This document shows, piece after piece, positions 1 to 8,483 of a stretch of 64,000 nucleotides of DNA (position 1 is its first letter; the number at the start of each line of letters is the position of its first letter). Under the pieces are notes generated by a model. That model did not search any database and was not told the DNA's origin. It saw only the letters and a list, made by a program, of their open reading frames with translations. A program made the translations under genes and the position numbers. This stretch comes from Massilia sp. YIM B02763 (GTDB lineage: Bacteria; Pseudomonadota; Gammaproteobacteria; Burkholderiales; Burkholderiaceae_D), in NCBI RefSeq assembly GCF_030412015.1, contig NZ_JASNRD010000003.1:1-64000 (forward strand), read 5' to 3'.

Positions 1-57
1 AATTACGCTTTCGCAGCTTGACAGGCAAGACGGTATCTACCATGGGCCCGGCACCGT

Positions 58-948
58 TCAGTCGATGGGGTCGCCCAGGCTGGCCCAGCAATATGCGGCG
101 GCCATCGTGCGCTGCGGGCGGTACGCCTGCAGGAAGGCTTCCGCTTCGCGCAGGTCCGGGCGCGGTGCGTCCGCGCCGCCCAGCAGGCGCCCGATCGCGT
201 TGCGCACGGCCACGTCGCCATGCAGCGAGCAATCCGGATACCCATAGCCGCGCAGCAGCGCGTAATTGACGGTCCAGGGGCCGATGCCCTTTATCGCCAG
301 CAGGCGCTCGGCGGCGCCGGCCGCGCCCTGTTCGTCCAGCAGGCGCTCCAGGTCCAGGTCGCCGTCGGCCGCCAGCCGCGCCAGGCGCAGCAGCGTTTCC
401 GCTTTCGCGCGCGAGAACTTGCGGCTGCCCAGCTGGTCGGCTTCCAGGCGCGCCACGTCGGCCGCTTCCGGATAGCACCACATCCCGCTCGCATGCGGGC
501 GGCCCGCCAGTTCGATGAAGCTGCGCCGCAGCGCGATCGCGAAGGCGAGATTGATCTGCTGGCCGATGACGGCCCAGGTCAGGGCCTCGAACACCGTGGC
601 CGCCTGGATCACGCGCAGGCCCGGATGGCGGCGCACGAGCGGGGCGAACAGCGCGTCGCCGGCGACCATCGCCGTGAACGGCGCCGGGTCGATAGCCAGG
701 CCCAGCATGTTGACGAGCGCCGCGCGTGCCCGTGCGCCGACGGGGCCATCGGCATCGACGGCGCAGTCGGCGTGCTCCGCGTGCAGGGTCAGGTCGAGCA
801 GCGTCGGCACGCCGTCCAGCAGGATGGCCTTGCGGATGCGCATGCCGTCGACGCGTTCCGCGGGCCCGTTCGCATCGCGCCCGTGGAAGGCGAGGGCGTG
901 GGCGGCGACGTAGCCGGCCGGCAGGGCGATGGCGAAGCGGGTGCTCAC
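58..948 (-). CDS. alkA: AlkA-type DNA-3-methyladenine glycosylase II
   Basis: This base-excision repair glycosylase would remove alkylated purines such as 3-methyladenine from DNA in the cytoplasm. The 296-residue protein has the AlkA layout: an N-terminal sheet domain, then a helix-hairpin-helix core with the hairpin 'KGIGPWTVNY' near residues 218-227. An Asp in 'SLHGDVAV' (about residue 245) sits where the catalytic Asp of E. coli AlkA lies. The GTG start at 948 lies inside an 11-bp tandem repeat separating it from the EamA gene upstream; an earlier in-frame GTG is followed at once by a stop. There is no Ada domain, so this is the stand-alone form. Family assignment is good; substrate range is inferred. 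Confidence 0.88.
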   Translation of the reverse strand: MSTRFAIALPAGYVAAHALAFHGRDANGPAERVDGMRIRKAILLDGVPTLLDLTLHAEHADCAVDADGPVGARARAALVNMLGLAIDPAPFTAMVAGDALFAPLVRRHPGLRVIQAATVFEALTWAVIGQQINLAFAIALRRSFIELAGRPHASGMWCYPEAADVARLEADQLGSRKFSRAKAETLLRLARLAADGDLDLERLLDEQGAAGAAERLLAIKGIGPWTVNYALLRGYGYPDCSLHGDVAVRNAIGRLLGGADAPRPDLREAEAFLQAYRPQRTMAAAYCWASLGDPID

Positions 949-994
949 CTGGTGCTCACTTGGTGCTCATTTGGTGTCCACTGGTGTTCACTTC
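941..994. repeat. Five 11-bp imperfect tandem repeats at the EamA/alkA junction
   Basis: Units related to GTGCTCACTTG start at 941, 952, 963, 974 (10 bp) and 984. Read on the minus strand, the array contains the TGA stop of the EamA gene (988-990) and the GTG start of alkA (946-948). Most minus-strand units carry an overlapping GTGA or ATGA (start/stop) sequence. Confidence 0.9.
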
Positions 995-1881
995 GCCGCA
1001 GCGCCCGCCGCCGCGCGGTCCCAGCGCGGGCTGAATCCCGTCACGAGGGCGGTGCCGACCAGCACGATGGCCGAACCCGCGACCGTGTACCAGCCGATGA
1101 TCTCGCCGAGGAACAGCGTGCCCCACAGGATGCCGAACAGCGGATTCAGGAAGGTCACCGTGAGCGCCGAGGTCGTGCCGACTTCCTCGATCAGGCGGAA
1201 GTACAGCAGGTAGGCGATGCCGCTGCACAGCACCCCCAGCGCCAGCACGGCGGCGCCGATGCCGAGCGTCGGGCTGCCGCTGGCCGGGAAGAACGGCAGC
1301 ACGGACAGCACCATGATGGCCGAGGTCCACATGGTGCCGTGCGCATTGGCGAAGGCATCCACGCTCGGCGCCGAGCGCGCATACAGGCTGGCCACGCCGT
1401 AGCTCAGCGCCGCCGCCAGCGCGGCGCCGATCGCGATGCCGGCGCCGTCGCGGCTGGCCACGTGGTCGAAGCCGACCAGCAGGGCCACGCCCACCGTGCC
1501 CAGCACGAGGCCGAGCAGGGTGCGCGGAGCGATGGCCTGGCGCGTCCAGGCGGCGCCGAGCAGCGCGCTCCACATGGGCGCGGTGGCGTTCAGCACGGAC
1601 AGGACGGACGCCGACAGCGTGCGCGCGGCGAACGCGAACAGCAGGAAGGGCAGCGCCGAATTGAAGAAACCGAGGATGAAGTAATGCTTCCAGTGCGCGC
1701 CCAATTGCAGGCGCTTCTTCAGCACCAGGCCCACCAGCGCCAGGAACAGCGCCGCCAGCAGCACGCGGAACTCGATCAGCACGGCGGGCCCCAGCACCGG
1801 CGCGGCGATGCGCATGAAGAGGAAGGAGCCGCCCCAGATGGCGGCAAGGGAAAAGAGGCGCAGCAGGTTGGCGGTGTTCAT
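988..1881 (-). CDS. EamA/DMT-family permease
   Basis: A drug/metabolite-transporter family inner-membrane protein of 297 residues with about ten hydrophobic segments arranged as two EamA halves. It opens with the typical 'AAIWGGSFLFMRI', and the second half has 'LEIIGWY'-like and 'FLNPLFGILWG' segments. The substrate cannot be read from sequence; relatives export amino acids or metabolites. ATG at 1881 is chosen because the 13 residues upstream of it (to 1920) are low-complexity Thr/Ile translations of a GTTATC repeat. It lies directly upstream of alkA on the same strand, separated only by the tandem repeat, so the two are probably co-transcribed. Confidence 0.85.
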   Translation of the reverse strand: MNTANLLRLFSLAAIWGGSFLFMRIAAPVLGPAVLIEFRVLLAALFLALVGLVLKKRLQLGAHWKHYFILGFFNSALPFLLFAFAARTLSASVLSVLNATAPMWSALLGAAWTRQAIAPRTLLGLVLGTVGVALLVGFDHVASRDGAGIAIGAALAAALSYGVASLYARSAPSVDAFANAHGTMWTSAIMVLSVLPFFPASGSPTLGIGAAVLALGVLCSGIAYLLYFRLIEEVGTTSALTVTFLNPLFGILWGTLFLGEIIGWYTVAGSAIVLVGTALVTGFSPRWDRAAAGAAAK

Positions 1882-1966
1882 TGTCGTTATCGTTATCGTG
1901 GTCCGGCGCGGGATCGACAATGATACAAGGAGGCGGGGCTTGCCGCAGATATCCCTGCAACATACC

Positions 1967-2041
1967 GTCGCCCCTGCGCAGGCAGGGGCCCAATGCCTGC
2001 AAGCTGCTCGAAGCTTGGGCCCCTGCCTCCGCAGGGGCGAC
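1967..2041. repeat. REP doublet (27-bp inverted arms), copy 1
   Basis: Arms at 1967-1993 and 2015-2041 are inverted copies with one mismatch, each containing CCCCTGCG...AGGCAGGGG and ending in CCCAA, with a 21-bp loop. The same family recurs at 33474-33559. It lies 3' of the M48-like gene's reading direction and upstream of the EamA permease, and could form a strong RNA hairpin. Confidence 0.9.
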
Positions 2042-2056
2042 GGGGTAAGCGGATCG

Positions 2057-3139
2057 TTACGGCACCAGCGGTTTCTTCGCGGCGCGCTTGGCCTTGATCT
2101 CGCCGTTCGCCTTGTCGATCGCCGCCAGGCGTTGCGCCAGCGCCGGGTGGTTGGCGCTGTAGCCGTTCAGCACCGTGGGCGGATAGGTGTCGGCCAGGCG
2201 GCGCCAGAACGCGGGGGCGCGGGTGGCGTCGTAACCGGCGCGCACGGCCAGGTAGGTGGCCAGGCGGTCGGCCGCGGCGTCGGCGTCGGCCGGCATGGCC
2301 TTGATGCCGCCGCTGCCGATCAAGAGGGACGTGTCGGGCGTGATGCTGCGCAGGTTGTCGATGACGCTGGCCAGCGTGGCCTGGTTGCGCTGCGTGGCCG
2401 GGTGGTTCAGCAGGTTGTGCGCCATCGTGCGCGCCAGCACGAAGGCCAGCTCGTCGTCGTTGCGGGTAAAGCCGATCATGCCGCGCGTGACGAGCACGCG
2501 GTTGCCGTCGCCGTAGGCGTTGATGTTGTCGGCGTTGCCCAGCTCGATGGCGAAGGAGCAGGCGCGCGTGACGGGGATCGCGATGTCGCGTTCGACGCGG
2601 CGGCGCTCGATGCTCATCGGCAGGCTGGCCTGGGTGGCGATGATCCTGGCGAAGATGGTGCCCGCTTCGCCCAGCGCGTTCTTGCCGACCGGGAGCGGCT
2701 TGCCGCCGGCGGAGAGCAGCACGTCGCCGACCTGCAGGCCCGCGCGCGCCGCGCCGCTGCCGGCCAGCACGCCCGTCACCTGCAGGTGTTCGTCCATGCC
2801 GAAAGCGACGTGGGCGGCTTCGTTGTACTCGCCCGGATACGACCAGCGGTTCTTGGCGGTGAAGCCGAGCAGGTTGCGGGCCTGGCCCTTGCACAGTTCC
2901 GCGTTCTGGATCAGCAGGGGCGCCGCGACCTTGTACAGGCGGTCCTGCAGGTCCGCCATCTTCGTCAGGGTGTCGGCGGCGGCGGCCATCTGCGGCGTCA
3001 ATCCGGGCGCCTCCGCGGGGCGCTCGGCGACGCCGGGGATGCCCGGGGATTGGCGGGGCGCCTGCGTGGCGCAGGCCGACAGCAGCAGGGCCGCGGCGAT
3101 GAGGGATGCTCCAGGGCGAAGAAGGCGGGTAAGGGTCAT
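2057..3139 (-). CDS. M48-like PDZ lipoprotein with degenerate active site
   Basis: A predicted lipoprotein of 360 residues: signal peptide ending in the lipobox 'LLSAC' (Cys about 23), a PDZ-like segment around 'GLQVGDVLLSAGGKPL' (about residues 135-150), then an M48-type peptidase region. Where M48 enzymes carry HExxH, this protein reads 'LARTMAHNLLNH': the first His and the catalytic Glu are Arg and Thr, and only the second His remains. The downstream metal-ligand region reads 'DAAADRLA' instead of the usual ExxAD form. It therefore looks like a non-catalytic relative acting in the envelope, perhaps as a chaperone or adaptor. A clear Shine-Dalgarno (AAAGGAG) precedes ATG 3139. It follows dut by 15 bp and is probably co-transcribed. 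Confidence 0.75.
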   Translation of the reverse strand: MTLTRLLRPGASLIAAALLLSACATQAPRQSPGIPGVAERPAEAPGLTPQMAAAADTLTKMADLQDRLYKVAAPLLIQNAELCKGQARNLLGFTAKNRWSYPGEYNEAAHVAFGMDEHLQVTGVLAGSGAARAGLQVGDVLLSAGGKPLPVGKNALGEAGTIFARIIATQASLPMSIERRRVERDIAIPVTRACSFAIELGNADNINAYGDGNRVLVTRGMIGFTRNDDELAFVLARTMAHNLLNHPATQRNQATLASVIDNLRSITPDTSLLIGSGGIKAMPADADAAADRLATYLAVRAGYDATRAPAFWRRLADTYPPTVLNGYSANHPALAQRLAAIDKANGEIKAKRAAKKPLVP

Positions 3140-3154
3140 GCTGCTCCTTTTGTC

Positions 3155-3616
3155 TTATTGTTTGCCGGTGCTGCCGAAGCCGCCCTCGCCGCGTTCCGTG
3201 GCGATGGCGAAGTGGTCGACGAATTGCAGCGCCACCTGGACGACGGGCTGGAACATCAGCTGGGCGACGCGGTCGCCCGGCTGCACGACGTAGTCCTCGC
3301 TGCCGTCGTTCGCCAGGATCACGCCGATTTCCCCGTGGTAGTCCGAGTCGATCACGCCGATGCCCTGCGCGACGCGCACGCCATGCTTGAGCGACAGGCC
3401 GGAGCGCGAGGCGACCACCGCGACCAGGCCCGGATCCATCATGTTCAGCGCCAGCCCGGTCTGGACCAGCGCGCGGCCGCCCGCGGGAATGGACAGCGGG
3501 GAAGGGATGCATGCGCGCAGGTCCATGGCGGCCGATCCGCTCGTTTCATAACGGGGCGCCGGGATTTCAGTGCCGAGCAGGGGGTTGACGATGCGTGCTT
3601 CGATACGACGGTACAT
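3155..3616 (-). CDS. dut: dUTP pyrophosphatase
   Basis: Hydrolyses dUTP to dUMP and pyrophosphate, preventing uracil incorporation into DNA and feeding dTMP synthesis. All five trimeric dUTPase motifs are visible in its 153 residues: '[10 protein letters not shown]' (I), '[11 protein letters not shown]' (II), '[11 protein letters not shown]' (III), 'RVAQLMF' (IV) and the C-terminal '[10 protein letters not shown]' (V). Length is normal. GTGAGA before ATG 3616 can serve as ribosome binding site. The M48-like gene follows it. In related genomes I recall dut next to coaBC; here coaBC lies 24 kb away, across the EPS region. Confidence 0.97.
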   Translation of the reverse strand: MYRRIEARIVNPLLGTEIPAPRYETSGSAAMDLRACIPSPLSIPAGGRALVQTGLALNMMDPGLVAVVASRSGLSLKHGVRVAQGIGVIDSDYHGEIGVILANDGSEDYVVQPGDRVAQLMFQPVVQVALQFVDHFAIATERGEGGFGSTGKQ

Positions 3617-3933
3617 AAATTCTCACAAAAATGGTACACGCGGCAACGGGCCGCGGGCTTGCTGAGCCTACATCATACGATGAACCCAGCCGATGATGGC
3701 GCTCAGCATTATGGACGCCGCCAGCGGCCGGGCCAGAGCGAAGCGTCGCGCATGCATGGCTGGTATTGCTCGGTATTTCATTGCCACCATTTCTAACAAT
3801 CAACTACCTCGATCATATTGATTGGGATTCGTGGAGCGCTTGTAATGAATCAGGGTTTTTCTTCATCGCCCAAGTGACAATGCCTCGTGTTGCAATACTT
3901 TTAACAATGCGAGCGATCGCGGTGGGGGAAATC
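3617..3933. other. Non-coding left edge of the EPS region
   Basis: A 317-bp divergent interval between dut (minus) and the lipoprotein gene (plus). It turns AT-richer after about 3770, which fits promoters for both genes. I see no convincing ORF, hairpin terminator, att-like duplication or insertion-sequence end. Confidence 0.5.
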
Positions 3934-5439
3934 ATGAGGAAATGGAGGCGATGGGGTGTGTCCGCAGTGGTGTCCGTCTTGTGCGGCATGGCGTTGGCGG
4001 CATGCGGCAGTGGGGCGGATGGTGCCGGGAAAGCAGCTACGGCCAGCAAGCTGTCGGCACAAACGGAGGCGGCGACCGGCATCGCGTGGGTCCAGTGCGC
4101 GCTGGAAGACCAGGCCTGCGACTTCGCGGGCAAGCGCGACGTGCGCTACGGGGCGAACGGGACCTATGTGGTCAAGGCGGTGACTGGCCCCGCGCAGTGC
4201 GTCAACGCCACCTTCGGCGACCCCGCCCCGGGCGCCGACAAGTTCTGCAGCCTGGCGCTGGAGACGCCGCTGCACACCGCCTGGACCCCGTGCGCGGCCG
4301 AAGACGCGACGTGCACGGTGACGGGCAAGCGCCTCGTGCGCTATGGCGCCGACGGCAGCTTCGTCTATCGCAGCGTGACGGGCTCGGTCCGCTGCGGCAA
4401 TGCCGTGTTCGACGATCCGCTTCCCGGCGTCGACAAATCCTGCAGTTATTCGTCCTCGCTCGCCCAGCCCGCCGGCGACTGGACGATCGCCGACCTCGGC
4501 ACGCTCGGCGGCGACGAAACCAGCGTTGCCGCCCTCAACGATGCCGGCAGCGTCGTCGGTTGGAGCCGGCTGGCCGACGGCGCGCAGCGCGCCTTCCTCT
4601 ACCGCAACGGCCAGATGCGCAACCTGGGCGTGCTGGCGGGGAACGACGGCAGCGCGGCCGTGGCGATCAATAACCTGGGCCAGATCGTGGGTAGCAGCTC
4701 GACCGGCGGCGACATCGCGAGCGCGCGCATGTTCTCGTCCGACGGCGGCAGCCTGAGCGAAATCGTCTTGCCGTTCACCGCAGTCAAGCAGGTCCAGGAC
4801 ATCAACGATGCGGGCGACATCCTGATCCATTACCGCGGCACGCGCCAAGGCGACTGCATGAGCCCCATCGCGAGCTGCAATTACATTGCCAGGAAGACGG
4901 GCGCGCCCATCGACCTGCAAGCGAAGATTTCCAGGGGACTGAAAATCAATAATAGCGGCGTGATCATGGCGTTTTCCGGCAACTCGCGCGAATCGACCCT
5001 GCTCTACAACCTGCACGACGCGTCCACCGTGACGATCTCTTCCATTCCCGGCGGCCCCGCCTTCCCGTACTACATGGAGCCCGTCGATTTCAATACCGCG
5101 GCAGAGCTGGTCGGCTTCAGCGGCTACGGCCGGCCGTTCCGCTATCGCCAGGGCGCGGTGGCCGACATCGCCACGGTGATCGCCGGCGACGTGACGGCGC
5201 TGGCCGGCATCAACGACGATGGCGACATCGTGGGAACCATGCAGGCCGGCGGCGGCAGTACCGTCTTCTTCTGGCAGGCCAGCACCGGCATCCTGGTGGA
5301 CCTCAATACCGTCGCCGGCGTCAGGGACGCGGGCTGGCGGCTGCAGTACGTCAAGGCCGTCAACAATGCGGGCCAGATCATCGGGACCGGTATCGATGGC
5401 AGCGAGCGGCAGCGCGCCTTCCTGCTCACGCCGCGTTGA
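3934..5439 (+). CDS. Lipoprotein with two Cys-rich repeats and HAF-type repeats
   Basis: A predicted exported lipoprotein of 501 residues. The signal peptide starts 'MRKWRRWG' and ends at 'LAACGSG' (lipidated Cys about residue 27). Two Cys-rich repeats of about 55 residues follow (about 50-108 and 116-171), each with W..C..ED..C...GKR.VRYG...VTG...C.N..F.DP.PG.DK.C. The rest (about 185-500) holds repeats of the HAF type ('DLGTLGGDETSVAALNDAG', 'AINNLGQIVG', 'GINDDGDIVG'), likely a beta-propeller. ATG 3934 is chosen for the GGGGGAA upstream and the normal signal peptide; the frame stays open back to 3766. Function unknown; its place at the edge of the EPS cluster and the shared Cys repeats (see 23081-24643) suggest a surface or matrix role. 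Confidence 0.8.
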   Translation: MRKWRRWGVSAVVSVLCGMALAACGSGADGAGKAATASKLSAQTEAATGIAWVQCALEDQACDFAGKRDVRYGANGTYVVKAVTGPAQCVNATFGDPAPGADKFCSLALETPLHTAWTPCAAEDATCTVTGKRLVRYGADGSFVYRSVTGSVRCGNAVFDDPLPGVDKSCSYSSSLAQPAGDWTIADLGTLGGDETSVAALNDAGSVVGWSRLADGAQRAFLYRNGQMRNLGVLAGNDGSAAVAINNLGQIVGSSSTGGDIASARMFSSDGGSLSEIVLPFTAVKQVQDINDAGDILIHYRGTRQGDCMSPIASCNYIARKTGAPIDLQAKISRGLKINNSGVIMAFSGNSRESTLLYNLHDASTVTISSIPGGPAFPYYMEPVDFNTAAELVGFSGYGRPFRYRQGAVADIATVIAGDVTALAGINDDGDIVGTMQAGGGSTVFFWQASTGILVDLNTVAGVRDAGWRLQYVKAVNNAGQIIGTGIDGSERQRAFLLTPR

Positions 5440-5446
5440 AAAGGGA

Positions 5447-5475
5447 AAGCGCCGGGGGACCGGCGCTTCTTTCTT
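5447..5475 (+). terminator. Rho-independent terminator, convergent
   Basis: A 9-bp perfect stem (AAGCGCCGG / CCGGCGCTT) with a GGGA loop, followed by CTTTCTT. It lies 8 bp after the lipoprotein stop and before the end of the opposing gene at 5529, so it may serve both strands. Confidence 0.85.
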
Positions 5476-5528
5476 GATGAGATCGTGATGGAAGAGACGG
5501 AGCCGTACGTTGCCGACGACGGTGCCGC

Positions 5529-6971
5529 CTATTGGCGCGTCAGCAGCATGCGTACGGTCGCGCTGGGGCTGCTTGCGCGTGCGGTCAGCGACACCGATAC
5601 CTTGCCGGCCGGCCAGGCGAATTGCGCGGTCTCCTTGTCGGCCAGGTCGCCGCTGTCGACGACGTTGTCTCCGGCATCGGCTTTCCGCATCTGCAGCCGG
5701 CACGTCGCGCCGCCCGTGGCGCGGCATTCGATCCGGTAGCGGTCGCCCGGCGCCGGCTTGGCCCAGCTGACTTCGGTCACATCGTCGGCAAAGGTCTTCG
5801 TCACGACGGCGCCGCCGCTTGCCCCTTCGAGCACCAGGCTTTGCGACCACGAGTCGAAGGAGGCTTTGGCCTGGCCTGCCGTCGCCGTCCACGGTCCGCG
5901 CATGGACAGCAGGTTGGCGCGCGGTTTGCGCTTCACGACCTTGCCGTCACCGTCGACCCATTGCCTGGCACCCGTCACCTGGCGCAAGGCGACGCGGATC
6001 TTTTCCAGGTCGGCCACCGCCTGCGCATTCCAGACGCGTCCGTGCAGCTCGAGTCCGCTATCGATTTCGCTGTAGATGACGAAGCCCGTCGATCCGTTGC
6101 GGTCGACGACATAGGCGCCATACACCTTGAGGGTTTCCGCGATCTTCCTGATCCTCGCATCGTCGATGGTCGCCGTATCGAAGGCGGCCGGCAGCATCAG
6201 CAACGCGCCCTCGGGAATCCGGCCCGTGTTGACCGCCTTGGCTTCCTTGTCGGCCGACGTCGCCGGGTAGACGTAGGCGGGCGCCGGCGCCAGGGCCGTG
6301 GTCGGTAGCGACATGCTCAAGGCGTGGCGGTACAGCGCCTGGGCGTCGTTCACCTCCTGCGTGCGGATCAGGCCGCCGATGGCCGATACGCCCGCGGCCC
6401 GGGCGCCCTGGATCGTGTGCGCGGGATCGCCCCAGCCCGAGCCGCCCAGGCTGGTCCAGGCGTACTGGTCCGCGATCCATTTTCCCTGCTCGGCCCTGAG
6501 CTTCCAGAACGAGTGGACGATGCCCGTCGCCGTATCGACGATCTCGGCGTGGCCGTCGCTGCCGGACGCCGGCTTGACGTCCTCCGGCCAGCGGGGCAGC
6601 ACGATGTTCCCGAAAGTCCGGTCGTCGGCCCGCCACGGGCCGGGCTTGTCCGGCGGGCCATGGACGGTGACCGGCCCTCCCTTGCCGGGCAGGGCGTGGA
6701 ACACGCCCGTCGACCATTTTCCCGATTCGATCGCCGGGGCATATTTTGCCGCCGGGACCGACGCATCGGAAAACACGGGATCGACGGGACGGCTGTTCCA
6801 CGGCGAATCGGCCGCGAAGGGCGTATCGAAGCTGCCCCATTGGCGCGCCTGGCCTCCCTTGCCCTCCGTGCGCGGGGGCGGCTTGCGCTCGGCGTGGGTG
6901 AACAGCGTCACCGACACGAGGGCCAGCAGCACGCCCCACGCGGCATGCCTTCCTCGACGATTCCTGGACAT
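5529..6971 (-). CDS. Exported protein of unknown family, last gene of the EPS run
   Basis: A 480-residue protein with an N-terminal export signal (Arg-rich start 'MSRNRRGRH', then a hydrophobic core). I cannot name its family. Its first ~330 residues resemble the C-terminal domain of the protein at 23081-24643: both have 'SPWN'/'SFWY' near the start, 'GSDGHAEIVD'/'GTDGEMTIYQ' then 'SFWK'/'EFWQ', a Gly/Trp-rich stretch, 'IGGLI'/'VGGQV', 'RIPEGA'/'RIPEGT', and 'YGAYVVDRNG'/'YGFVVWDKAG'. A C-terminal ~120-residue beta-rich region follows, possibly carbohydrate-binding. ATG 6971 has GGGAG at good spacing; the frame extends to 7022 without a better start. A polysaccharide-cleaving or -binding role is inferred from context only. 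Confidence 0.7.
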   Translation of the reverse strand: MSRNRRGRHAAWGVLLALVSVTLFTHAERKPPPRTEGKGGQARQWGSFDTPFAADSPWNSRPVDPVFSDASVPAAKYAPAIESGKWSTGVFHALPGKGGPVTVHGPPDKPGPWRADDRTFGNIVLPRWPEDVKPASGSDGHAEIVDTATGIVHSFWKLRAEQGKWIADQYAWTSLGGSGWGDPAHTIQGARAAGVSAIGGLIRTQEVNDAQALYRHALSMSLPTTALAPAPAYVYPATSADKEAKAVNTGRIPEGALLMLPAAFDTATIDDARIRKIAETLKVYGAYVVDRNGSTGFVIYSEIDSGLELHGRVWNAQAVADLEKIRVALRQVTGARQWVDGDGKVVKRKPRANLLSMRGPWTATAGQAKASFDSWSQSLVLEGASGGAVVTKTFADDVTEVSWAKPAPGDRYRIECRATGGATCRLQMRKADAGDNVVDSGDLADKETAQFAWPAGKVSVSLTARASSPSATVRMLLTRQ

Positions 6972-7031
6972 GTTTATCTCCCGTTTTGCCGATGTGCCGA
7001 TATGCCGGCATGTCGATCGCATGGCGCCGCG

Positions 7032-8480
7032 CTACCGCCAGACGACGAACGCGCGTCCGGACGCCGGTTCCGGCCGTGCCTGCCGCGCCGCCTCGGCCGG
7101 CACGGCCAGCAGGGACGAGGCCGCGCCCAGGAACAGCCAGTAGTACCAGTTGAATGCGAGATAGAACATCATGTTGTCGGAGAAGGACACCGTCAGGTAG
7201 CTGATCACGGTGACCATGACGATGAAGCGCAGCAGGCGGTCGACCTGGGACAGCCGCCGCAGCAGATACAGCAGCCGGCCGTGGATCCAGACATAGGCGG
7301 CCAGCCCGAGCAGGCCGACGTCGAACAGCCACTGCACGTACACATTGTGCGCATCCCAGTGGATGCCGTCGCCGCGCGCGAAGAACACGGGCGCGTTCTC
7401 GGAAAAGGCGCCGATGCCGTAGCCGAACAGGGCGCGCTTGATCTCCATCCATTCGAGCGCCGCCGTCCACAATTCGACCCGCCAGCGGAAGGAATCGAGC
7501 TTGGTCTGGCTCGTCACCACTTCGGGCGCACTCAGGTCGATGATGCGGTCGCGGATCGGTTCCACCAGCAGGGCAAGGCAACAGCCGGCCAGCAGGTAGA
7601 GCAGATAGCGGCGCTCGAACAAGACGCCGAAGGCCAGGAACATCGCCATGCAGACGAGCCAGGCGCTGCGGGTCTGGGTACAGACCAGCATGCCGGACAA
7701 CACGGCCATCCAGGCGACGAGGGCCGCTTTCCCGAACATGCCGCCGCCCTGCAGCGGCGACTTCAGCTGGTAGAACACGATGCAGATGACGAAGGCAAGG
7801 TAGAACGCGAAGATGTTCGGGTGGGTAAAGGTGCCCTGGACGCGGCTGCTCGACAGCGCCCCGAGCCCGGCCGCGGCGACCTGGACCATGCCGTAGGCGA
7901 CCGGGATGATGGAGGACGCGACGATCACCCGGAGCACGGTGCGGAAGTCCTTCATGGAAGTGACGAAGGACGCAGCGCAGTAGAACACCGCGAAGTTCGA
8001 TACCCAGGCAAGGATGAAGCGCAGGCTTTCTCCCTTGGATGGCGCGAGCAGGAAGCCGTATGCCGTGGTGCAGAAGAACCACGCCCACGCCGCCAGGAAG
8101 GGCTTCCTGCGCAGCACGTCGTCCTTCGATATCACGAGGAGGGCGAGCCCGATGATGCTGGCATTGACGAAGCCGCCGATGCCCGGTCCTCCTCCCGCGA
8201 CCGACAGGCGGATGGATTCGAAGACGAGATCGCAGGCCGACCTCGCGGCGAGCACGAGGAAGAAGAAGGTCTTTTTCCGCGCGAAGAACAGGGCGGCGAG
8301 CGCCACGGTCAAGGGCAGCGCGAGCACCGCCGCCGCGCCGTCGCCCACGACCGCCAGGTAAGCGGGAATGCCGGCCCCCATGGCAATGGCGCACAGCGCG
8401 ATCGCCACGGTCATGGCGCGGCCATGGACGACGGAGGACCGTACGGGTGCAAGGGCATGGAATGTCATGGCATCGCCCAT
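7032..8480 (-). CDS. Wzy-type polysaccharide polymerase (O-antigen ligase superfamily)
   Basis: An inner-membrane protein of 482 residues with about 11-12 hydrophobic segments. In a Wzx/Wzy pathway it would polymerise lipid-linked repeat units at the periplasmic face. Wzy_C/O-antigen-ligase landmarks are the loop 'VQGTFTHPNIFAFYLAF' (about residues 215-231) and, after a large periplasmic loop, 'WDAHNVYVQWLFDVGLLGL' (about 378-396). It starts four bases after the end of the GT2 gene at 8484, so translation is probably coupled; an alternative start is ATG 8468. With a polysaccharide flippase in the same operon, the polymerase role is more likely than a lipid A ligase role. Confidence 0.82.
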   Translation of the reverse strand: MGDAMTFHALAPVRSSVVHGRAMTVAIALCAIAMGAGIPAYLAVVGDGAAAVLALPLTVALAALFFARKKTFFFLVLAARSACDLVFESIRLSVAGGGPGIGGFVNASIIGLALLVISKDDVLRRKPFLAAWAWFFCTTAYGFLLAPSKGESLRFILAWVSNFAVFYCAASFVTSMKDFRTVLRVIVASSIIPVAYGMVQVAAAGLGALSSSRVQGTFTHPNIFAFYLAFVICIVFYQLKSPLQGGGMFGKAALVAWMAVLSGMLVCTQTRSAWLVCMAMFLAFGVLFERRYLLYLLAGCCLALLVEPIRDRIIDLSAPEVVTSQTKLDSFRWRVELWTAALEWMEIKRALFGYGIGAFSENAPVFFARGDGIHWDAHNVYVQWLFDVGLLGLAAYVWIHGRLLYLLRRLSQVDRLLRFIVMVTVISYLTVSFSDNMMFYLAFNWYYWLFLGAASSLLAVPAEAARQARPEPASGRAFVVWR

Positions 8481-8483
8481 GCG

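Noticed and set aside
220..1923. A 567-codon plus-strand ORF over alkA and the EamA gene
   Set aside because: Gln/Arg/Ala-rich mirror frame of two recognised genes, without domain or start signals.
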